From JAJYVT01 sp035534455 (GTDB lineage: Bacteria; Actinomycetota; Acidimicrobiia; Acidimicrobiales; RAAP-2), in the NCBI GenBank assembly GCA_035534455.1, contig DATLRV010000003.1:1-64000 (forward strand): a stretch of DNA of 64,000 nucleotides, in the 5' to 3' direction. Every line of letters begins with the position of its first letter. Within the stretch, counting starts at the first letter, position 1. Below the pieces are notes generated by a model. The model was not told the DNA's origin, did not search any database, and was given only the letters and a program-made list of their open reading frames with translations. Of this stretch, positions 59,043 through 64,000 are shown in pieces. The position numbers and the translations under genes were made by a program.

Positions 59043-59867
59043 TCAGCGTGTGCGCCGTGGACCAAGGAGGTGCCGTGCCAAGAAGCGAGCGCTCGCCCCG
59101 AACGCGTCCTGCGGCAGGTCGCCGTGGTCTCCCGGGTGTGCGAGGAGGCGCTTCTCGGGCGAGCCCAGCGCCTCCCAGAGCGCGATCGCGGTGTCGTGCG
59201 GGAACAACCTGTCGTCCCATTGCACGAGGTAGAGGACCGGGCAGCGGACCGCCGGGGCGTCGGCGGCGACCCGCGCCCGGGTCGGGCCGGTGAGCCCCAT
59301 GAGCCCGAGCACCGCGGCGCGGATCCGGGCGTCCGCGGCGACGACAGGCAGCCCGAAGATCGTCCCCATCGAGATCCCCCACCACCCCACGGGCCCGGAC
59401 CCGACGTCGGGCAGCGACTGAAGCGCGTCGAGGGTGGCTTCCCAGTCCGCGACCATGGCGTCGGTCACGGCGTCGCCGTCGTTCGTCCAGAGCTGGGCGA
59501 ACTCGGCCAGCACCAGCGGAGGGGGAGCCGGCGGGCCGGTGCGGCGGTCGCCATGGACGGGTCCGTCGATCGCCGCCGCGGCCATGCCATGGCCACGGAC
59601 GAGGCGCCGTGCCATGTTGACGACGTAGTCCTGTCGCTTGGACCCCGAACCTCCGTGGCCGAGCAGGACGAGCGGACATGGACCCTCGCCGTCAGGAGGC
59701 GTCCAGAGGATGCCCGGGACGAGCCGGCCACCGCGCGTGAGGTCGAACCGGCGCTGGCGCACGCCCTCGCGGACGAGGTCCTCGTCGAGCCACGCGATCG
59801 ACGGCGCGGCCGCCTCCCGTCCGCGGGGTGCGGGGTCTCCGGCGGCGGGCTCGGGGAGGGCGGTCAC
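59043..59867 (-). CDS. Alpha/beta hydrolase (dienelactone hydrolase-like)
   Basis: The 274-residue protein has LVLLGHGGSGSKRQDYVVNM (oxyanion region), the nucleophile elbow GWWGISMGTI (Ser in G-x-S-x-G), an acid in QWDDRLFPHDTA and the His in AHPGDHGDLP, forming a complete Ser-Asp-His triad. The N-terminal 40 residues are low complexity. Esterase or peptidase activity is likely; the substrate is unknown. The GTG at 59867 is used because the upstream frame lacks conservation. Confidence 0.8.
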   Translation of the reverse strand: MTALPEPAAGDPAPRGREAAAPSIAWLDEDLVREGVRQRRFDLTRGGRLVPGILWTPPDGEGPCPLVLLGHGGSGSKRQDYVVNMARRLVRGHGMAAAAIDGPVHGDRRTGPPAPPPLVLAEFAQLWTNDGDAVTDAMVADWEATLDALQSLPDVGSGPVGWWGISMGTIFGLPVVAADARIRAAVLGLMGLTGPTRARVAADAPAVRCPVLYLVQWDDRLFPHDTAIALWEALGSPEKRLLAHPGDHGDLPQDAFGASARFLARHLLGPRRTR

Positions 59868-59960
59868 CGTCGGGAACCTACCGTCGCCGGCCCGGCGCCG
59901 CGCCGGCGGCAACCGGCGCGGCGGTCCGGTCCCTGGCGGGACCTTGCACCGGCGCACTAA

Positions 59961-60016
59961 CATTTGACGTGAGTCAAGGTGTTGCAGCCATTTGACGTGA
60001 GTCAAGGTGTTGCAGC
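59961..60016. repeat. Two tandem copies of a 28-bp unit with an internal palindrome
   Basis: Positions 59961-59988 and 59989-60016 are identical. Each contains TTGACGTGAGTCAA (59964-59977 and 59992-60005), a perfect 5-base inverted repeat around GTGA. The pair lies about 70 bases upstream of the MEDS-HATPase gene and 94 bases upstream of the divergent hydrolase. This is a good position for a dimeric regulator binding on one face of the helix at 28-bp spacing. Confidence 0.85.
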
Positions 60017-60084
60017 GGGGGTTGGGCCGTGCGTGAGAGGGAGGCTGACCGGATGCTGAGCCACGCGGCTGCGCCGCCGGATCG

Positions 60085-61101
60085 GTGCGAGCGATCGGCC
60101 GCATCGGGCTGCGCGGGGTGACCTCCGTCGCCGACGTCCGCGGGTTCGCCCACACGGCGGTGCCGCACTGCTCGACGGGTGAGCTCGTCGGCGAGCTCGC
60201 CCCGCTGGTCCGCGGGTGGCTGTCTCGGCGCGACCGAGTCTTCGTCAACCTCGCCGCCGAGCGCGTCCAGGCCCTCCGCGCGGCCCTCGGCGAGGACGCG
60301 GACCGGGTGCGATGGAGCGACACGCACCGCTGGGTGCCGCATCCCGCCCGGCGCCTGCGCGCCCTCCAGGAGCTGGTGGACGGCGAGATGCGCCACGGCT
60401 CCGGCCAGATCCGCGTCGTGGGGGAGTGTGCGTTCGCGGCAGACCAGCCGGCGCTCGTCGCAGAGTGGGAGCGATTCGACGCAGTCCTGAACGAGGCGCT
60501 CGTGGACGCACCGGTCACGCTGGTCTGCGCCTACGACGTCACGGCCGCCCCCGACGGCGTCATGGAACGCGTGCCCTGCACCCACCCGTTGCTCGGTGTC
60601 GACCCCGTCGTCCCGAGCGAGCGCTACGGGCACTGCCGCGAGGTGCTGAGCCCCCGGGGGCCGCTCGAGCCACCGCCGCCGTCGGCGGGTTGCGAGCGCG
60701 GGCGCGTGACGCCTGCCCGGGCCCGGGCGCTGCTGCGCGACGTGCTCGGCGACGCGGCGCATGGCGCCGGGGCGGACGCTGCCGCCGCGGGCCCCCGGGC
60801 GGTCGACGACCTCTCCGTCGTTGCGACGGAGCTCGTGACCAACGCTTGGCAGGCGGGCGCCCACACCGTCGACGTGTGGTGCTGGCACGAGAGCGGCGAG
60901 ATGGGTGTGCAGGTCGACGACGACGGTCCGGGGCTCCGCGACCCGCTGGCCGGGTACCGGCGGCCGCCCTCCACCACCGTCGGCGGGCGCGGTCTGTGGA
61001 TCGTCCGCCAATTGTCCGACCTCGTCGAGATGGCGTGCAGCGAGAAGGGCACGAGCGTGCGGGCGCGGGTCTTCCTCCCCGCGCGGGCGTCGGGCTCCTG
61101 A
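60085..61101 (+). CDS. MEDS-domain sensor fused to an anti-sigma-type HATPase
   Basis: The 338-residue protein has an N-terminal MEDS (DcmR-like) sensory region with FAHTAVPHCSTGELVGELAP, DRVFVNLAAERVQALRAAL, VRWSDTHRWVPHPARRLRAL and VTLVCAYDV. A C-terminal RsbW-type HATPase from about residue 210 has LSVVATELVTNAWQAGA (N box), VQVDDDGPGLRD (G1) and GGRGLWIVRQLSDLVE (G2). The combination occurs in actinobacterial partner-switching systems that tune sigma factor activity. The GTG at 60085 is assumed. No sigma factor is adjacent. Confidence 0.82.
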   Translation: MRAIGRIGLRGVTSVADVRGFAHTAVPHCSTGELVGELAPLVRGWLSRRDRVFVNLAAERVQALRAALGEDADRVRWSDTHRWVPHPARRLRALQELVDGEMRHGSGQIRVVGECAFAADQPALVAEWERFDAVLNEALVDAPVTLVCAYDVTAAPDGVMERVPCTHPLLGVDPVVPSERYGHCREVLSPRGPLEPPPPSAGCERGRVTPARARALLRDVLGDAAHGAGADAAAAGPRAVDDLSVVATELVTNAWQAGAHTVDVWCWHESGEMGVQVDDDGPGLRDPLAGYRRPPSTTVGGRGLWIVRQLSDLVEMACSEKGTSVRARVFLPARASGS

Positions 61102-61233
61102 TTAATGCGGCAGGCCCGCCCCGTCCACCGGCACCTCTGGCAGCTCCTCGAGCTGCCGCACGTCGACCTCCGCTTCGACGACCGGGCGCCCGATCCGGCC
61201 TGAGCGGCGCCGTCGGCGCGGCGGGCGGTCGCC

Positions 61234-63078
61234 TCAGCGCAGCGGGATCCCGACGAACCCCGCGAGGACCGCCACACCGGCGACGAGCCACGCGACGTAG
61301 TCGCCGACGTGGCCCGAGTGGAGCCGGTGCAAGAGGCCGACCGGCGCCGAGAGCCGCCGGACCGCCGGGAACCGCTCGAGGAGCGGGCGCCCGAAGAGCG
61401 CGAGCCCCGCGATCCCCGCCGCCCCGAGCGCAGACAGGACGCCGGTCCCGACGCCGTAGGCGTTCCAGCCGCCAACCGCGTGCACGGTGACCCGCGCGTG
61501 GGCGTGGAAGAGGGCCGCGTGCACGTAGCCCACCCGGTCGACGTAGTAGGCGCCCGCGCGCTCCATCCCGCCGAGGATCCCCGGGAGGAGGCCCACGGAC
61601 AGCGCGGCCGCGAGGAGGAGCACGACCGGGACGAGCATCGACCACGGGGCGCGGCGGATCTCCGCCTCGGGCTGCTCGCCCCCGCCCGTGGCCCGATGGG
61701 CCTCCGCCCCGATGCCGCGCTCGGCGGTCGGGCGCGCGCCGACACCGAGGAACGTGCGCGCCCAGGCACGCAAGGCGGCCGCACCGGTCAGCGCGGGGAC
61801 CCCGACAAAGAGGGCCGGCGCCCAGGCGTACCCGAGGGCGCGTGCGGCGGCTGTGCTCACCGCGCTGCCCAGCCCGGTGCCGAACGGCGGGAGCGCCGCG
61901 ATGGCGACGGCGCCGGCCGCGAACAGGGCGCCCAGCGCTCTGTTCGGTCTCGCCCGGCCGAAGAGCTCGTGCTCGTCCACGGTGCCGTAGAGGTCGAGGA
62001 GCACGCCCGCGACGAGGAACAGCGCGCCGATCGCGCCGGCGTAGCCCGCCACGTACAGGGCCGCACCCGCAGTCCCGTCGGCCGTGAGGCAGCCGGCGGC
62101 GACGACGAAGAGGCCGACATGGGCGATCGTCGAGTACGAGAGCAGCCGTTTGACGTGGCGTTGCGTGAGCGCCATGACCGCGCCGATCACCGCGGTCGCC
62201 GCGCCCAGGACCAAGAACGCGCGGCGCACGTCGCCGGGGGGGATGGTCCCGCTGAAGACGGTCCAGTAGATCCGGAACGCGGCGTAGACGCCGAGGGGGA
62301 GCATCGCGCCGGAGAAGAGGATGCAGACGGGTGACGGCGCGACCGCGTGCGCGTCGGCGAGCCAGAAGTGGAACGGCGCGACGGCGCCCTTCACGAGGAA
62401 GCCGGTGAGTACGAGGCAGAACGCGCAGATCACCAGCGCGTCGGGTCGGTGGTGCGCGAGCGCGTGACCGAGACCGGGGAGGTCGAGGCGCCCGGTGCGC
62501 GCGAGCAACAGGCCGATCCCCATGAGGGTCACGTACGCGCCGAGGCTGTTCACGATCCCGAAGTTCACCGCGCCCTGGAGCGACGACGGCTCCTCCACCA
62601 TCATCCCGGTGAGCCCGTAGGTCGCGGCGCCCATGAGCTCGAAGAACCCGAACATGTCGAAGACGTCGCCGCTCAGCGCGAGGCCGACCATCCCGCCGAG
62701 GAAGAGGAGCATCAGGCAGTGGAAGTGGGCGCGGACCGATTCGATGTAGCGCGACGAGTACACGAGCGCGACCGCCATGAGCGCCGCGGCCGCGACGGCG
62801 ATCCCCGCACCGACGGGATCCGCCACGAGCACCACGCCCACGGTGTCGCCGTGGTGCGGTGCCCATCCCGCGACCCAGGTGACCACCCGGCCCGAGGAGG
62901 CCGTCGCGAGCACGATGGACACGAGGGCGAGCGTCGTCGCGCAGAACGCCATCGCCACGAGGTCGACCGCGAGCCTGGGCGCGCGCCGTCCGAGGACCAG
63001 GAGAACCGGTGCGCCGAGGACTGCCACGCCGACGGCGACAGGTGGCAGCTGGGCGACGCCGTGGTCGAAGACGGGCAT
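61234..63078 (-). CDS. mnhD: Mrp/Mnh-type antiporter subunit D (NuoL/M/N-like)
   Basis: The 614-residue membrane protein has about 14 or more hydrophobic segments and the proton-translocating quinone oxidoreductase core: FELMGAATYGLTGMM, FLVKGAVAPFHFWLADAHAV (the conserved K-G-A-x-P-F-H-x-W-L-P-D region) and HVKRLLSYSTIAHVGLFVVA. It is longer than typical MnhD (about 500) because of extra C-terminal segments (VGYVHAALFHAHARVTVHAV). MrpD and MrpA carry the ion pathways of multisubunit Na+/H+ antiporters. The TGATG overlap with subunit C supports co-translation. Confidence 0.85.
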   Translation of the reverse strand: MPVFDHGVAQLPPVAVGVAVLGAPVLLVLGRRAPRLAVDLVAMAFCATTLALVSIVLATASSGRVVTWVAGWAPHHGDTVGVVLVADPVGAGIAVAAAALMAVALVYSSRYIESVRAHFHCLMLLFLGGMVGLALSGDVFDMFGFFELMGAATYGLTGMMVEEPSSLQGAVNFGIVNSLGAYVTLMGIGLLLARTGRLDLPGLGHALAHHRPDALVICAFCLVLTGFLVKGAVAPFHFWLADAHAVAPSPVCILFSGAMLPLGVYAAFRIYWTVFSGTIPPGDVRRAFLVLGAATAVIGAVMALTQRHVKRLLSYSTIAHVGLFVVAAGCLTADGTAGAALYVAGYAGAIGALFLVAGVLLDLYGTVDEHELFGRARPNRALGALFAAGAVAIAALPPFGTGLGSAVSTAAARALGYAWAPALFVGVPALTGAAALRAWARTFLGVGARPTAERGIGAEAHRATGGGEQPEAEIRRAPWSMLVPVVLLLAAALSVGLLPGILGGMERAGAYYVDRVGYVHAALFHAHARVTVHAVGGWNAYGVGTGVLSALGAAGIAGLALFGRPLLERFPAVRRLSAPVGLLHRLHSGHVGDYVAWLVAGVAVLAGFVGIPLR

Positions 63079-63428
63079 CAGCCCTGGACGCTGTTGAGCT
63101 CGTCGGGGTCGGTCGTGCCGCGGCGCCGGTGCAGCTGCAGGGCGATGGCGAGCAGGAGGGCGGTGACGGTGGCGGAGACGACGATGTCCGTGAGCGTCAT
63201 CGCCTGGACGACCGGGTCGACCACGTGGACGGTGGGATGGCGGGGCGGGGACCCGAAGACGGGAGGTCCTCCGCCGTGCTGGAAGCCCACGCCGACGAGG
63301 AGGACGTAGGTCCCGGCCTGCGCGACGGCGAGCGAGACCACCGCGTGGACGAGATCGCGGCTGCGCACGATGCCGAAGGCGCCGGCGAGGAGCAGCCATC
63401 CGGCGACGGCGTAGACATAGAGGGTCAC
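63078..63428 (-). CDS. mnhC: Mrp/Mnh-type antiporter subunit C (NuoK-like)
   Basis: The 116-residue protein has three hydrophobic helices like NuoK: VAGWLLLAGAFGIVRSRDLV, VVSLAVAQAGTYVLLVGVGF, and DPVVQAMTLTDIVVSATVTA continuing into ALLLAIAL. The 'DPvvQAltLTaIVI' element is diagnostic of MnhC/MrpC. The GTG overlaps the stop of the upstream subunit B (GTGA). Confidence 0.9.
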   Translation of the reverse strand: MTLYVYAVAGWLLLAGAFGIVRSRDLVHAVVSLAVAQAGTYVLLVGVGFQHGGGPPVFGSPPRHPTVHVVDPVVQAMTLTDIVVSATVTALLLAIALQLHRRRGTTDPDELNSVQG

Positions 63429-64000
63429 GGGCTCCGCTCCGCGTCGGCCTCCTTGGGGCGCAGGCCGACCGCCTGGTCGAGGAAGCGGGAGACGACGACG
63501 ATCACGCCGGACGCCACTTCCACGCCGACCGCGCCGTTGAGGAGCTCCACCGTGCCCGACGAGAACAGCGTCCCGAACGAGCCGTACGCGAGGAAGTTGC
63601 CGAGGAAGGCGGCCGCAGCGAGGGAGCCCGCGATCCCGATGCACGCGAAGGCGGCCGTGCCGATCGCCTCACCCCACTCGAACACCCGGACGGGACGCAC
63701 ACGTTGGAGCATCGGGTAGCGGCCCGCCACGTACAGCAGGTGGATCGCCGTGCCGAGCACCACGCCGCCCTGGAAGCCGCCGCCCGGCGTGAGCTGCCCG
63801 TGAGCGACCACGTCGAGGCCGACCACGACGCTCGTCGGCAGCATGATCCAGCCCATGAGGAGGGTCGAGTCGAGGACTCTTCCGCCTTCCTCCTCGCGGA
63901 TCTCGTCCTCCTCGTCGTCCTTGCGCAGGAGCGTGGCCACGGCGAGCACGCTCGCGATCAGGATCGACTCCTCGGCCATCGTGTCGAAGCCGCGCTGGTC
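63425..64000 (-). CDS. mnhB: Mrp/Mnh-type antiporter subunit B with upstream MrpA-type tail (partial at the right edge)
   Basis: The frame is open to the window edge. DQRGFDTMAEESILIASVLA resembles the C-terminal DUF4040 element of MrpA, and residues beginning VLDSTLLMGWIMLPTSVVVG and then HGQLTPGGGFQGGVVLGTAI form the MnhB domain. The 'G.lTPGGGFqGGvv' motif is diagnostic. The gene therefore probably starts beyond 64000 as a DUF4040-MnhB fusion, although the ATG at 63979 could also serve. It is the first visible gene of the antiporter operon. Confidence 0.82.
   Translation of the reverse strand, partial: DQRGFDTMAEESILIASVLAVATLLRKDDEEDEIREEEGGRVLDSTLLMGWIMLPTSVVVGLDVVAHGQLTPGGGFQGGVVLGTAIHLLYVAGRYPMLQRVRPVRVFEWGEAIGTAAFACIGIAGSLAAAAFLGNFLAYGSFGTLFSSGTVELLNGAVGVEVASGVIVVVSRFLDQAVGLRPKEADAERSP

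Noticed and set aside
59961..60016. CRISPR-like direct repeats
   Set aside because: There are only two copies, directly adjacent with no spacer and no cas genes.
61102..61233. Sequence after the mnhD stop stays open in the same frame to a TAA near 61104 and could be a readthrough extension
   Set aside because: The added residues are arginine-rich then acidic without family similarity, and no recoding signal is seen at the TGA.

Overview
This window is GC-rich chromosomal DNA with many GTG and TTG starts, strong GGAGG-type ribosome sites and pervasive ATGA, GTGA and TGATG stop/start overlaps. An orphan egtE-type gene, MEDS/HATPase regulation and an arc operon fit a high-GC actinobacterium (Actinomycetota, possibly Acidimicrobiia-like). 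That placement is an inference; the window has no rRNA, and I saw no tRNA.

Left end (1-1.9 kb): the 5' end of an IS4-family transposase runs off the left edge. Next to it a recQ-like helicase gene stops abruptly at what looks like an insertion junction. A further gene remnant and a cupin gene follow.

1.9-19.4 kb: a catabolic island. On the minus strand, twelve genes run from 15566 down to 1885, mostly with overlapping stops and starts: M20 amidohydrolase, M20 carbamoylase, a three-part polar amino acid ABC importer, D-2-hydroxyacid dehydrogenase, ThDP enzyme, Cys-pair racemase-like protein, LLM flavin monooxygenase, argininosuccinate lyase-family enzyme and two polysaccharide-deacetylase/PuuE-type enzymes. 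A divergent LacI-family regulator has a perfect 16-bp operator-like palindrome in the shared promoter region. An agmatinase-family ureohydrolase and a YtcJ-type amidohydrolase complete the set. Together they suggest uptake and breakdown of a nitrogen-rich (ureido, guanidino or N-acyl) amino-acid-like compound, but the substrate is not identified.

19.8-25.4 kb: a cell-wall-binding lipoprotein fused to an HNH-like nuclease domain, a NERD protein and a UvrD-type helicase with an HRDC domain. 25.6-31.9 kb: mixed metabolism, including a VOC protein, cobQ coupled to egtE, a methyltransferase, an amidohydrolase and a cyclase-family hydrolase. 32.2-40.1 kb: a peptide ABC importer with a fused double ATPase, followed by an FMN split-barrel protein and an M24 'pita-bread' protein that lacks the usual metal ligands.

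40.4-47.4 kb: small proteins (secreted protein, STAS, zinc ribbon, S4 RNA-binding and two short ORFs), then a formate dehydrogenase operon. Its catalytic subunit reads an in-frame UGA as selenocysteine (residue 79), with an fdhF-like SECIS hairpin. The alpha subunit is split so that its first [4Fe-4S] domain sits on a separate iron-sulfur protein, and NuoE and NuoF are fused.

47.8-58.1 kb: GABA-type aminotransferase, MFS exporter, homodimeric pyruvate dehydrogenase E1-like protein, and a fully coupled arginine deiminase operon (antiporter-arcA-arcB-arcC). 58.3-64 kb: DUF72 protein, alpha/beta hydrolase, a doubled 28-bp repeat containing a palindrome, a MEDS-HATPase regulator, and an Mrp-type Na+/H+ antiporter cluster that runs off the right edge. 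Arginine, guanidino and GABA chemistry recurs across the window.
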